A stretch of 64,000 nt of DNA from Pedobacter jeongneungensis (lineage in GTDB: Bacteria; Bacteroidota; Bacteroidia; Sphingobacteriales; Sphingobacteriaceae): positions 220,669 through 284,668 of the forward strand of contig NZ_AYMG01000028.1 of assembly GCF_000633455.1 (NCBI RefSeq), given 5' to 3'. The notes under the pieces were generated by a model that did no database searches, was not told the DNA's origin, and saw only the letters and a program-made list of their open reading frames with translations. The position numbers and the translations under genes are program-made. This document shows positions 27,226 to 36,369 of the stretch, one piece after another. How positions within the stretch are numbered: the first letter of the stretch is position 1; the number at the start of each line of letters is the position of its first letter.

Positions 27226-27434
27226 CTGTCAGATGTTACCATCTGACTGATATATAACTTTAGTGTCAGTTCCAACTGACACCACAGAATATTAACCACA
27301 GATAAAAAGGATAAATACAGATAGGGATTTGATCCGTGTTTATCTGTGTCCATCCGTGGCAAAAAAAAACAATAAAAAAGTCGTAGCGAGACGCCACGAC
27401 TATAGAAGTGTCAGTTGGTAACAACTGACACCAC
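27226..27434. repeat. Cluster of short hairpin repeats
   Basis: Several inverted repeats are packed together: GTCAGATG/CATCTGAC, GTGTCAGTT/AACTGACAC, a larger imperfect dyad from CCACAGATAAA to TTTATCTGTG...CCGTGG (about 27296-27359), GTCGTAGCG/CGCCACGAC with mismatches, and GTGTCAGTTG/CAACTGACAC. The second and last share GTGTCAGTT. They fill the gap between the thioesterase and GH97 genes. Confidence 0.75.
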
Positions 27435-27451
27435 ATTTAAAAATTTCTAGC

Positions 27452-29596
27452 TTATTTTGCAATAATGCTAATTGCATAACCACCGCCAGGTGCACAATAT
27501 TGCGTCAATTTCGTTTTACTGGTTACTTCCATTTTGCGAATGGTATAGGCTTTCGGGTTGGTTTCATAATTGGCATCCTTTGCATCAGCATAAATGGTTG
27601 CTGTATATTTTTTACCAGGATCCAGAAAACTGAAGTCGATTTTGGAAGTACGGGCTTCCTCATCATTGGTGCGACCTACATACCAATTGTTTTTTCCTTT
27701 AGCTTTACGTGCAAAAGTGATGTAATCGCCAGGTTCTGCTTCTAAAACTTTAGTATCGTCCCAATCTACTGCCACATCTTTAATAAACTGGAAGGCATCC
27801 ATATACTTGTTATAAGTTTCTGGTAAATCGGCAGCCATTTGCAGTGGACTGTACATCGTAACATAAAGTGCCAGTTGACGTGCTAAAGTACTGTGTACAA
27901 AAGAGGTATTTTCAGGATTATAAGCACTTACCCTGGTTTCGAAAATACCAGGGGTATAGTCCATCGGTCCGCCGATTAAACGGGTAAATGGCAAAATAGT
28001 GGTATGATCGGCATTATTACCGCCAAACGCTTCATACTCGGTTCCCCTTGCCGATTCGTTTCCAATCAAATTCGGATAAGTACGCGCTAAACCTGTCGGG
28101 CGAACCGCCTCATGTGCATTCACCATAATTTTATATTCTGCTGCTTTTTGGATCGCATACAAATAATGGTTGTTTAACCACTGGCCATAGTGGTGCTCTC
28201 CCCTTGGGATCATATTACCTACGTAACCACTTTTAACTGCATCGTAACCATTGGCTTTCATAAATTTGTAAGCCGTATCTAAATGGCGCTCATAATTACG
28301 TACCGACGAAGAAGTTTCGTGGTGCATAATCATTTTAATGCCCTTACTTGCCGCATAACGGTGCAGTTCTTTTACATCAAAATCAGGGTAAGGGGTTACA
28401 AAATCAAACACATAATCTTTTGTTTTACCAAACCAATCTTCCCAACCTTCATTCCAGCCCTCAACCAAAACAGCATCTAAACCATTTTTAGCTGCAAAAT
28501 CGATGTATTCTTTTACGTGAGCCGTATTTGCAGCATGTTTTCCATTGGGTTTCGTTTTGGCATAATCGGTTACGCCCAATTGTACACTGGTTAAATCGTT
28601 ATAGGCCCAGGTGCTTTTTCCGGTGATCATTTCCCACCAAACACCAACATACTTGGTTGGTTTTATCCACGATACATCTTTGAATTTTGTAGGTTCGTTG
28701 AGGTTATAAGTAAGCTTTGAAGTTAAAATATCGCCAGCTTTATCGCTTACAATAATAGTACGCCATGGCGATAAACAAGGTGCCTGCATGTAACCTTTAT
28801 CGCCAACGGCATCAGGTGTTAACCACGACTCTAAAACCATGTTTTTGTCATCGAGATTTAACGACATTAAAGAATAATTGATCAATGCAGCTTCGTGGAT
28901 GTTGATGTACAAACCATCTTTACTCTTCATCATCAAAGGTGTTTGCAATCCTGTTGGTGAAAAAGTAGTTTGCGATGCATTTGGTGTTACCGCAGCTTTC
29001 ATTTTACCACGAACTTCTGATAAATTTGATGTTACCGTACTGTATTCCTGCGTATCATAATCGCCCGGAAGCCAGAATGCTTTATGATCGCCAGCCAATG
29101 CAAACTGGGTTTTTTCTTCTTTAATGACGAAATAATCTAAGTTTTTTTGTTCCGGGACTTCATACCTGAATCCCAAACCGTCGTTAAACAAACGCAAACG
29201 CACAATAATATAACGGTTAGTTTCTTTTTGCGTTAAGGTTACCGCCAGTTCATTATAATGGTTTACGATTTCTTTAACCTCGCCCCAAACAGGTTTCCAG
29301 GTTTCGTTAAAAGTGCTGGTTTTGGTATCGGTGATGGAGAAACCGTTCATTAAAGATTTTCCATCTTTAAGCTCCAGTCCCAGCTTGCTGGTTTTTATAA
29401 CATCTTTTCCTTTGTACTTTAAGCTATAGGTTGGTACTCCTCCTTCAGCCAAAGCAAAGCTGGCTACCAGATTGCCATCCGGCGACTTCAAATCTTTTTC
29501 GGGAACGTTCCCGAAAACATCCCCAAAAAATAGCAAAGTGCATATTAAAGTAAGGATTTTAGAGCGGTTAAAGAATTGGTTAAGTTTCTTATTCAT
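27452..29596 (-). CDS. GH97 family alpha-glucosidase (SusB-like)
   Basis: This 714-residue secreted enzyme has a signal peptide to about residue 29, an N-terminal beta-sandwich, a TIM barrel and a C-terminal beta domain. Glu427 (H-H-E), Glu496 (N-A-H-E-A-V-R-P) and Glu520 (S-A-R-G-T-E) have the same spacing (69 and 24) as SusB Glu439, Glu508 and Glu532. That places it with the inverting alpha-glucosidases rather than the retaining alpha-galactosidases of the family. It should release glucose from the non-reducing end of alpha-glucans in the periplasm. It stands alone here, without an adjacent SusC/SusD pair. Confidence 0.93.
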   Translation of the reverse strand: MNKKLNQFFNRSKILTLICTLLFFGDVFGNVPEKDLKSPDGNLVASFALAEGGVPTYSLKYKGKDVIKTSKLGLELKDGKSLMNGFSITDTKTSTFNETWKPVWGEVKEIVNHYNELAVTLTQKETNRYIIVRLRLFNDGLGFRYEVPEQKNLDYFVIKEEKTQFALAGDHKAFWLPGDYDTQEYSTVTSNLSEVRGKMKAAVTPNASQTTFSPTGLQTPLMMKSKDGLYINIHEAALINYSLMSLNLDDKNMVLESWLTPDAVGDKGYMQAPCLSPWRTIIVSDKAGDILTSKLTYNLNEPTKFKDVSWIKPTKYVGVWWEMITGKSTWAYNDLTSVQLGVTDYAKTKPNGKHAANTAHVKEYIDFAAKNGLDAVLVEGWNEGWEDWFGKTKDYVFDFVTPYPDFDVKELHRYAASKGIKMIMHHETSSSVRNYERHLDTAYKFMKANGYDAVKSGYVGNMIPRGEHHYGQWLNNHYLYAIQKAAEYKIMVNAHEAVRPTGLARTYPNLIGNESARGTEYEAFGGNNADHTTILPFTRLIGGPMDYTPGIFETRVSAYNPENTSFVHSTLARQLALYVTMYSPLQMAADLPETYNKYMDAFQFIKDVAVDWDDTKVLEAEPGDYITFARKAKGKNNWYVGRTNDEEARTSKIDFSFLDPGKKYTATIYADAKDANYETNPKAYTIRKMEVTSKTKLTQYCAPGGGYAISIIAK

Positions 29597-29737
29597 GTTA
29601 TCATTTATTTATTGTTATTACTATTTATATCACTTTGGAACTTGCAGGTTTTGTTTTTTCAACACTGAAAAGATATTCAATAAATGAGATATCAATTGAT
29701 CTGTTCGTGTACTAATCCAGTCAAAAATTATTGTCCA

Positions 29738-29768
29738 GACCTCGCAGGTTTTTAAAACCTGCGAGGTC
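29738..29768. repeat. Perfect 15-bp inverted repeat
   Basis: GACCTCGCAGGTTTT and its exact complement flank a single T. It lies just past the end of the DUF2130 gene and may terminate it. The same core, CCTCGCAGGTTT, recurs at 55458-55490 between ilvC and leuC. Confidence 0.85.
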
Positions 29769-29782
29769 TATATGAACCAATA

Positions 29783-31036
29783 TTACTCTAAAAGCAACGC
29801 ATCGTCGTCGTCATCCGTTAAACTCAGCTGCACACTATCACTACCTGCAATGCCTTCTATCGAACCACGGATGTGCGTGGCGTTTAACAACACTTTTTCC
29901 AATTGTTTTTCACGGGCTTTCCATAAACGTTCCATCGCATCACGCTCCCTTTGGATAGATAACTTCATGCTCATAAAACCTTCACGGATTGCTTTCCACT
30001 GTTCTGAAAACTCCGCCCCCATCAGGTAATCGTAAAGCATGTGCATTTTATCACCACGGTTTTCCTGCGATTTCATCGCACTTGACAAACGCAAAATCCC
30101 GTCACGTAAAACATAAGCTACAGCATTTACCTCTTCGAAAGAACAGATCCAAACGCCATCACGCTGACCAAAACAATCCATACCTTTAGGGTAACATTGA
30201 CTCACGATAACCGCTACATCAACACCCATGCTCCGCATGTCTTTTTTCAGTTTTTCAATCCAGTCGCCCCCAAAATCTTTGGTACGCTTACTTTCATAAA
30301 TAATTTTGCCACACTCCTGCCCAAACTGGTTACGTACCACCTGCACACAATCGGCCCCGCGAACGCCTTTACCAACTTCTTCAATTAAATCGAATGGAAA
30401 ATTGCTTCGCAATAATTCTTCTAAAATCAGTTCCTGTACTTCGCCCTGCAACTGCATGCTACCCTGCTCGGCCTTGCGTTTCATTTCTTCGGCCAGCTTT
30501 TTCTGATCATCGAGTTGTTTTTCCAGTTCTTTTAAACGCAACTGGTGCTCGGTATCTTTAATGCTGTTTTTTTCGGCTTCCTGCTTACGGATCTGCTCTA
30601 CCAGTTCGTTACGCTGCTCCTGCATTTTACGTTGAAAAGCCAGTTCCATTTCTTCCTCTTTCACTTTCAGGCTTTCCTCTCGACGTAGAAACTCCAGTTC
30701 CTTCTCACGCGCCAATCTTAATTTTTCGGCATTATCTTTAGCAGTACCTTCCAGCATCTGTAATTTTGTTTCAAAATCAGCAGCAATGCTTTTGCGCAGG
30801 TTTTCTTCCAGATTATCTTTAAGCTTTGTTTTTTCTTCAGCCAGCTGTGTTTCGAAAGCCTTTTGTTGCTGCAGTTTTTCAGCATCTAAAGCCGCAACCT
30901 TATCCTGATATTCCTTATCTCGCTGCTTCGTAAAAGACAACATTTTTTCACGGAGCTCTTTTTTATAATCTTCGGCCATGGCTTCTTCCATCGGAAAAAC
31001 ATGGGCACAGTTGGGGCATTTTATTTCGGTAGGCAT
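29783..31036 (-). CDS. DUF2130 domain protein
   Basis: The 417-residue cytoplasmic protein begins with a small Cys motif (C-P-N-C near 6-9, a probable zinc ribbon). A long Glu/Lys-rich coiled coil (about 25-200) follows, then the conserved DUF2130 region with Y-E-S-K-R-T-K-D-F-G-G-D-W-I and a V-W-I-C-S-F-E-E segment. This C-terminal half has been compared to nuclease-like folds, but the function is unknown. The Bacteroidota promoter lies just upstream. Its neighbour OsmC is separate. Confidence 0.85.
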   Translation of the reverse strand: MPTEIKCPNCAHVFPMEEAMAEDYKKELREKMLSFTKQRDKEYQDKVAALDAEKLQQQKAFETQLAEEKTKLKDNLEENLRKSIAADFETKLQMLEGTAKDNAEKLRLAREKELEFLRREESLKVKEEEMELAFQRKMQEQRNELVEQIRKQEAEKNSIKDTEHQLRLKELEKQLDDQKKLAEEMKRKAEQGSMQLQGEVQELILEELLRSNFPFDLIEEVGKGVRGADCVQVVRNQFGQECGKIIYESKRTKDFGGDWIEKLKKDMRSMGVDVAVIVSQCYPKGMDCFGQRDGVWICSFEEVNAVAYVLRDGILRLSSAMKSQENRGDKMHMLYDYLMGAEFSEQWKAIREGFMSMKLSIQRERDAMERLWKAREKQLEKVLLNATHIRGSIEGIAGSDSVQLSLTDDDDDALLLE

Positions 31037-31072
31037 AAATTATTTTTTTACCGCAGCGAATTTTACGGTCTA

Positions 31073-31105
31073 CAAAGATATTAAAGCTTTTTCAGGATTG
31101 GACAA
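31073..31105 (-). promoter_or_regulatory. Promoter of the DUF2130 gene
   Basis: On the minus strand TTG (31105-31103), 22 bases, then TATCTTTG (31080-31073) match the Bacteroidota -33/-7 consensus, 37 bases before the start codon. Confidence 0.6.
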
Positions 31106-31124
31106 GCGAGTTTTGCACCATTAA

Positions 31125-31505
31125 TTAAAGCACTTTCGACCTTACTTCGTGCCCTACCGTCAAAATTTTACTCACCGGACATTTAGAAGCAATATCTTCC
31201 AGCCTGCTTTTTTGTTCTTCAGTAAGCTGTCCTGTACAGGTAATTTGTTCAAAAAATACCATTTCGCCATTTTCGGTATCGGTATTTACTTCTACCTCTA
31301 TTTTATCAACCGGCCATTCCTTTCTATCTACATACATCCTTAAAGTAATGGCCACACACGATGCCAAAGAAGCCATTAACAAACCTTTTGGCGCAAAGCC
31401 TTTATGTGTTCCGCCCAATTCTATCGGCTCATCTACAATGATATCATGAGAACCATTACTTACCGAACACGCATAGTGCTCTTTATTTATTGTTGCTTTT
31501 ACCAT
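31125..31505 (-). CDS. OsmC family peroxide-reducing protein
   Basis: The 126-residue protein has the OsmC fold with its two reactive Cys positions: one in L-A-S-C-V-A-I-T-L near residue 51 and one in A-S-K-C-P-V-S-K-I near 109. Such proteins reduce organic hydroperoxides through these cysteines. The length fits the short YhfA-like subgroup. It stands alone between DUF2130 and the divergent YtxH gene. Confidence 0.9.
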   Translation of the reverse strand: MVKATINKEHYACSVSNGSHDIIVDEPIELGGTHKGFAPKGLLMASLASCVAITLRMYVDRKEWPVDKIEVEVNTDTENGEMVFFEQITCTGQLTEEQKSRLEDIASKCPVSKILTVGHEVRSKVL

Positions 31506-31619
31506 TTATCGGATATTTTAAAATATTAAACTTACCAAATTTTATGCTTTGTTGTGATTTGATTGAGATTTTACGAAACATTATAAGATAGCATTTGTTC
31601 CTTTTAAAAATGCTACGTT

Positions 31620-31985
31620 ATGAAATACAGAAAGTTAATCGGAAAATATTTAAAGCACGAAACAGATAACAGTGCAAAAATAGCGCTTGCCCTGGTGGCC
31701 GGTTTAGCCGCAGGTGCAGTGATCAGTATTTTATTTGCGCCTGATAGCGGTGCAGGTACCCGTGGAAAAATTGCCGGTGGCGCCAGAAATCTTCGTTACG
31801 GATTTCAGGATAAATATAACCTTTTGAAAGAAAAGGTTTTTGGTGTAGAGGCCATTGAAGAAGATATTGTTGAACAAGAGATACCTCATTTTAAACACAC
31901 TGTTACGAAGAAACGTAAATCGGATGTGAAAGAGATCTTGGAAAATGCGCATGAAAATGGTCAGGTTCAGGAAGGACAAGGATAA
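31620..31985 (+). CDS. YtxH domain small protein
   Basis: The 121-residue protein has a hydrophobic Ala/Gly-rich segment (about 20-40) followed by L-F-A-P-D-S-G-A-G-T-R-G-K-I, the YtxH/GvpP-like signature, and a charged C-terminal half. Such small membrane-associated proteins are often stress-induced, but no biochemical role is established. A strong hairpin follows 12 bases after its stop. Confidence 0.85.
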   Translation: MKYRKLIGKYLKHETDNSAKIALALVAGLAAGAVISILFAPDSGAGTRGKIAGGARNLRYGFQDKYNLLKEKVFGVEAIEEDIVEQEIPHFKHTVTKKRKSDVKEILENAHENGQVQEGQG

Positions 31986-31997
31986 AGATTTTAATAG

Positions 31998-32037
31998 AAA
32001 GGTCGTCATTCCCACCTATGTAGGAATGACGACCTTT
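31998..32037. terminator. Terminator hairpin after the YtxH gene
   Basis: A perfect 15-bp stem (AAAGGTCGTCATTCC and its complement) encloses about 10 bases and is followed by a short T-run. The CGTCATTCC core is also typical of dispersed repeats in this phylum. Confidence 0.7.
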
Positions 32038-32100
32038 TGATCGCTTCGTTTCCCCTTATCTTTTAAACAATTTCTTAGTTTTACCGGATAATAACTGCAC

Positions 32101-32847
32101 ATGTTTTTTATCCTCTCCAAAATCTTATTATTCCTCATCAAACCAATTATCTGGGTTTTTGTACTTTTAATTTTGGCGCTTCTAACCAGGCGTCCCCAAA
32201 AAAGGAGGAAATATTTAATTTTAAGCTTAGTCTTTTTCTTCTTCTTTTCGAATGGTTTTATTGTTGGCAAAATAATAAACAGTTATGAAGCCAGTTATCC
32301 TAAAACTCAGCAATACGATGTAGGCATTGTACTTGGAGGCTTTTCGGGTCTAAACAAGCGCAATAATGAAATTGCCTTTAATGGTGCTAGCGATCGGTTA
32401 TTTCAGGCCATTGCCCTGTATAAAAAAGGTACTGTTAAACAGATTTTATTGAGTAGCGGAAGCGCAAACCTGATTAATAAAGAAGTTAAGGAAGCTGATT
32501 TAGCCTTAAAATATTTAAAGTTAATCGGCATTCCCGATTCGGCCATACTGATTGAGAACCAAAGCAGAAATACCATCGAAAATGCACGGTATAGTTTAGC
32601 ACTGATTGCAAAAAAGAATCCACAGGCAAAAGTTCTGGTAATTACAAGTGCCTGGCACATTCCAAGAGCAAAACTAATTTTCGACAGACAGACCAAACAT
32701 AAAATTGAATATTATCCCACTAATTTTGCCGGAAATACAGCATTTGAATTCGGCGATTTCATCATCCCCAGCACATCAGCCTTAGGCGCATGGGAATTAT
32801 TATTTAAAGAATGGATCGGTTTGCTTGTTGATCGTATAAGGGGTTAA
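32101..32847 (+). CDS. YdcF/SanA/ElyC family membrane protein (DUF218)
   Basis: The 248-residue protein has two N-terminal transmembrane segments (about 5-25 and 36-54), then the DUF218 fold. That fold shows G-I-V-L-G-G-F near 75-81, a middle E-N-Q-S-R-N-T-I-E-N-A-R-Y motif (about 152-164), and V-I-T-S-A-W-H-I-P-R-A. Homologues ElyC and SanA affect envelope and peptidoglycan integrity in E. coli; the catalytic activity remains unclear. It is a single gene with no evident operon partners. Confidence 0.88.
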   Translation: MFFILSKILLFLIKPIIWVFVLLILALLTRRPQKRRKYLILSLVFFFFFSNGFIVGKIINSYEASYPKTQQYDVGIVLGGFSGLNKRNNEIAFNGASDRLFQAIALYKKGTVKQILLSSGSANLINKEVKEADLALKYLKLIGIPDSAILIENQSRNTIENARYSLALIAKKNPQAKVLVITSAWHIPRAKLIFDRQTKHKIEYYPTNFAGNTAFEFGDFIIPSTSALGAWELLFKEWIGLLVDRIRG

Positions 32848-32999
32848 TTGGTTAAACGTTTAAATTGGATAATCAATAATTAATACTTAGCTCTCCTCAA
32901 ACCAAAAATCAACTATTTGATTTATAACAAACTACATACAGAAGATAAACATAACAGTTATATAGCAGTATTTTAAAATTTACATTTTAAGAATGTTTT

Positions 33000-33019
33000 T
33001 ATATACATTTTTGTATATA
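33000..33019. promoter_or_regulatory. Dyad upstream of the unknown gene at 33048
   Basis: TATATACA and TGTATATA form an 8-bp inverted repeat around TTTT, about 28 bases before the start codon. It may be an operator, although such AT-rich dyads also arise by chance. Confidence 0.35.
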
Positions 33020-33047
33020 TTTATACCATAAAATCTATCTTAAAATC

Positions 33048-33536
33048 ATGCTCACTAAAGAAAGACAAACACAAAAATTTTACTGGTTAAAGTACGAAAT
33101 CAGTGCTATCCAATCTTTGATCCTGAATTCCCCAGGTATTGATCAATTTGTATTTTGCTATTTTTTCCCGGAAACAGATGGGCCAGCCAAGCCTTTACAG
33201 TTAATTGCTTACGGATATATGGCTGCGAGTAACCAGTACAGCAGTTATTTCGACAAACTCGAAGTTTACAACAACAGTGCTTTGGAGTTGAGCGGTCCGA
33301 TTATTTTGAGTAATAACATTATTTCTTTGGCCAATATCCTATTATTGATTAATACGCCTGACGTTAATGGCGATAAGCCGGATTATTTGGTATTTATCCC
33401 GAATGTTAACCAAGGTCATGTTTTTTATAATGTTAAACGGTTTAAAAGGATTGATACAGGAGATGTTGAATTATTGCATGATAACGACCTCGATCCTATT
33501 GTTACCAACCCTTCTCCTCCAGCTACCATAAATTGA
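33048..33536 (+). CDS. Hypothetical protein, 162 aa
   Basis: I do not recognise this family. The protein is soluble-looking, without a signal peptide or clear membrane segment, and has mixed aromatic and aliphatic content. A conspicuous central stretch reads S-N-N-I-I-S-L-A-N-I-L-L-L-I-N-T-P-D, and the C-terminus is Pro-rich. It lies 22 bases ahead of the 7TM-kinase pair and in the same direction, so it may share their transcript. An effector or input role for the two-component system is possible but unsupported by sequence. Confidence 0.6.
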   Translation: MLTKERQTQKFYWLKYEISAIQSLILNSPGIDQFVFCYFFPETDGPAKPLQLIAYGYMAASNQYSSYFDKLEVYNNSALELSGPIILSNNIISLANILLLINTPDVNGDKPDYLVFIPNVNQGHVFYNVKRFKRIDTGDVELLHDNDLDPIVTNPSPPATIN

Positions 33537-33558
33537 TTGATTAACCTTTTTATCCCAA

Positions 33559-34221
33559 ATGCTTAAAATATTCCAATTCATTGTTGATTGGTCTGAAGTA
33601 TGGTCCTTATTAATCCCCATAGCTGTATTGCTATTAAAAAAACAACCGGTTGGCCTTAAACTGGTTGTTTTTTATGTATGGACAGCACTGATCATTAACC
33701 TCGCGATAGATATGGTATGGAAGTTCAGAACCATCCTGCCAGCAGCTTATAATTCTAACAATTTCCTTTATAACCTGCATTCGATTATCCGTTTTTACCT
33801 GTTCAGTGCTTTCTTTATCCACTTAAATCAGCCCTTTTTACTCACCATAAAAAAAATTATACCTGTTTGTTTTACAGTTTTCATCATTATAAACTTTACT
33901 TTTTACGAAAACTTTTTTGATTATTGGAAACTCAGCAGCCGCCTGCTCTCTACCGAAGCCATTCTTCTTTTGTTCTATGTGCTTCAATATTATTTATTCA
34001 AAATAAACGACAATGCAGCAACGAGAATTACGACAAGCGATTTCTGGATCACCACAGGCCTGGGTATATTTGTGGCCTTAAATTTTTTCATTTTCCTACT
34101 GTATAACGAGCTGACACTGCGCTTCCAGAATTTTGCCATTAGTTTGTGGAGCATACACAATATCTCATATGTCATTTTTAACCTATTTATAGCTAAAGGA
34201 TTTTATGAATCAGGGAGATAA
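33559..34221 (+). CDS. Seven-transmembrane protein preceding a histidine kinase
   Basis: The 220-residue protein has about seven hydrophobic helices (near 12-26, 34-54, 71-90, 98-115, 130-147, 165-183 and 192-212) and no soluble domain. Its 3' end overlaps the kinase gene by 17 bases, so the two are translationally coupled. The kinase itself has just one short membrane segment and no sensor domain. I infer that this protein acts as the membrane sensory partner of the kinase. Small 7TM proteins next to such kinases are frequent in Bacteroidota. Confidence 0.7.
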   Translation: MLKIFQFIVDWSEVWSLLIPIAVLLLKKQPVGLKLVVFYVWTALIINLAIDMVWKFRTILPAAYNSNNFLYNLHSIIRFYLFSAFFIHLNQPFLLTIKKIIPVCFTVFIIINFTFYENFFDYWKLSSRLLSTEAILLLFYVLQYYLFKINDNAATRITTSDFWITTGLGIFVALNFFIFLLYNELTLRFQNFAISLWSIHNISYVIFNLFIAKGFYESGR

Positions 34222-35023
34222 TGAAATTACGTTGATGTTAGTGATAGGCATAGTAGCAATGCTGATGCTGTTTATCAGCTTATTGCTTATTTTTATCTTT
34301 ATGCAGCGTAAAAAGCTACAGTACAGGCTCAATCTCCAAACGTTACAGAATATTCAGAAAAATCAGCTGATAGAGGCTGCGGTTAGAAGCGAAGAAATAG
34401 AGCGGCACCGCATTGCAGAAGAATTACATGATGAAGTAGGGGCTATACTGGGATCTTCAAGTTTACATTTCTATGGAATCAATATCAACGATAGCGATGA
34501 AACCAGTAAAGAAATGTATCAAACAGGCAAAAGTTTGCTTGATGAAGGAATCCACAAAATACGGGGAATTTCGCATAACCTTCATTCTACCATCTTACAG
34601 GAGCTTGGTTTAAAAGAAGCCATTTCTCATTTTTGCGGAAAGATAAGCCATAGCAATGTTATAGAAATTAGCTTAAGCTTAACAGATCAGCATAATAAAA
34701 AAGCAACGCAGAACGACATTAGTATTTACCGCATCATTCAGGAACTGATTCACAACATCATCAAACATGCAAAGGCTAACCTGATCCATATTCAATCTAC
34801 CAGTAAAAATAATAATCTGATATTTATCATTTGGCATAATGGGAATGGCCTTACACAAAATCAATTCGAGAAATTACGGTATATAAAGGATGGATTGGGG
34901 CTTAAAAATATTCAAAACAGAATCATCCTGTTAAAAGCAGACCTGGCATTTTCATACCATTCAGAAAGGTATTTCATTAAAATTACCATACCTGAAAATG
35001 AATATATTAATAGGCAAGATTAA
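34205..35023 (+). CDS. Sensor histidine kinase, HisKA_3 (NarX/DesK-like)
   Basis: The 272-residue kinase has one transmembrane segment (about 9-33), a short coiled coil, and the HisKA_3 phospho-acceptor box R-H-R-I-A-E-E-L-H-D-E-V-G with His75. The ATPase domain follows, with I-I-Q-E-L-I-H-N-I-I-K-H-A-K-A and G-L-G-L-K-N-I motifs. It should phosphorylate the LuxR-type regulator encoded 105 bases downstream. There is no own sensor domain, so input probably comes from the overlapping 7TM gene. Confidence 0.92.
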   Translation: MNQGDNEITLMLVIGIVAMLMLFISLLLIFIFMQRKKLQYRLNLQTLQNIQKNQLIEAAVRSEEIERHRIAEELHDEVGAILGSSSLHFYGININDSDETSKEMYQTGKSLLDEGIHKIRGISHNLHSTILQELGLKEAISHFCGKISHSNVIEISLSLTDQHNKKATQNDISIYRIIQELIHNIIKHAKANLIHIQSTSKNNNLIFIIWHNGNGLTQNQFEKLRYIKDGLGLKNIQNRIILLKADLAFSYHSERYFIKITIPENEYINRQD

Positions 35024-35128
35024 CTATCTAAAAAAGCAAATAAATAATACATATTAAGTAGTATTAAAACTCAATTGACGTCTGTTTTTTAAAAAAATTA
35101 AGTAATTTTAAGTCCCAATTAAATAACG

Positions 35129-35782
35129 ATGCTCAAAATAAGGATAGCCATAGCAGATGATTATAGCATTTTTAGAGACGGATTAAGGGTAGGCTTTAAC
35201 CGCGATAAAAATCTGGAAGTAATATTTGAAGTATCAAATGGGGAAGAATTAATGCGCAAACTCGAAGATGTGCAGCCCGATGTGATTTTAATGGACCTAA
35301 AAATGCCTGTAATGGATGGAATCGAAGCCATGAACCTGATCAGGAAAAAATATGCAGGCGACATTAAAATACTTGTTTTAACCATGTATGATGATGTTAA
35401 ATTCATCATACATTTAATGGAAAACGGCGCTAACGGCTATCTGTTAAAAAATACCGATCCTAAAGAAATCAGAAAAGCCATTTATTCTGTTTATGAAAGC
35501 GGATATTACTTTAATGATATTGTAACCCAGGCTTTATTAAAAAAACTAACCCTTAAAAGCTCTGCAAAACTTTCACTTGATCAAAATATAGAATTCTCAG
35601 AACGCGAACTGGATGTATTAAAAATGATCTGTGATGAGAAAACGGCCACCGAAATCGGCACCGAACTTTTTTTAAGTCCACGTTCGGTTGAAGGCATCAG
35701 AATGCGCATGATCGAAAAAACCGGCGTACGTAATACAGCGGGCCTGGTTATGTTTGCCATTAAAAACGGTGTAATACTATAG
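35129..35782 (+). CDS. Response regulator, NarL/FixJ type
   Basis: The 217-residue protein has a receiver domain (acidic pair Asp10-Asp11, phospho-acceptor Asp56 in I-L-M-D-L-K-M-P, Thr/Lys switch region near V-L-T-M-Y-D and L-L-K-N). A LuxR-type helix-turn-helix follows (F-S-E-R-E-L-D-V-L-K ... L-S-P-R-S-V-E-G-I-R). It pairs with the upstream HisKA_3 kinase. Its targets are unknown; the peptide-HTTM unit starts 273 bases downstream in the same direction and is a candidate. Confidence 0.94.
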   Translation: MLKIRIAIADDYSIFRDGLRVGFNRDKNLEVIFEVSNGEELMRKLEDVQPDVILMDLKMPVMDGIEAMNLIRKKYAGDIKILVLTMYDDVKFIIHLMENGANGYLLKNTDPKEIRKAIYSVYESGYYFNDIVTQALLKKLTLKSSAKLSLDQNIEFSERELDVLKMICDEKTATEIGTELFLSPRSVEGIRMRMIEKTGVRNTAGLVMFAIKNGVIL

Positions 35783-36055
35783 TATCAAACTCATTCTTCC
35801 ATTAAGAAAACACGGCTAAATAGTCGCCCAACCTGCTCTAAACACCTGTAATACCTTATTTTTTTAAGCACATGCTCATTGTGCCATTTGATGATACAGT
35901 CTATTTTACCCTACTAACTACGTAGAAATACTCAATATTCCGAATAAGTATAATCACTCTGGTAAAAAGATTACGCTGTACCGAACTTTATGTTGTGCAA
36001 CGAAGCTTCAAAAAAGGCACCTAAACATTATTTATTTACCTCAAAAAGAACTAAA

Positions 36056-36361
36056 ATGGCAAAGTCAAGTTTATCCAAGGCAGAATTAGCAATCCTTGAT
36101 GCATTAATCGCCGATTTAAAAGGCGATAACGAAATTGTTGAATCGAATTCAGCAGCACCACTTTTTATCGCTGCAATAGCACGTACAGCTATCATGGCTG
36201 TTAAAGTAACTGTAAAAGCAACTCCAGTGGTTACTCAAGTGGCCGAAGCTATTGGTGCTGCCAGTGCTTTAAATGAAGCTGAAATCAGCGATCTTTCTAA
36301 AGAAGCACAAGATGGTTTATCATTAGATAAGCTGATCGAACTTCGTAAAAAATTCAATTAA
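36056..36361 (+). CDS. Small Ala-rich peptide, candidate precursor of an Sdp-like system
   Basis: The 101-residue protein has no recognised family. Residues 1-30 are charged and helical (L-S-K-A-E-L-A-I-L-D-A-L-I-A-D-L-K). Residues 33-74 are an Ala/Val/Ile-rich amphipathic or membrane-active stretch (A-A-P-L-F-I-A-A-I-A-R-T-A-I-M-A-V-K). Residues 75-101 are again charged. There is no Cys and no classical signal peptide. I chose ATG 36056; an in-frame ATG at 35990 would add 22 residues. A perfect terminator follows directly, and then come genes for two membrane proteins and a thiol oxidoreductase. A peptide made in excess over its maturation genes is a common bacteriocin layout, but the assignment is inferred. 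Confidence 0.65.
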   Translation: MAKSSLSKAELAILDALIADLKGDNEIVESNSAAPLFIAAIARTAIMAVKVTVKATPVVTQVAEAIGAASALNEAEISDLSKEAQDGLSLDKLIELRKKFN

Positions 36362-36369
36362 CAATTTGG

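Noticed and set aside
27168..27362. N-terminal extension of the thioesterase
   Set aside because: The extra residues are encoded by hairpin repeats; the family start fits ATG 27167.
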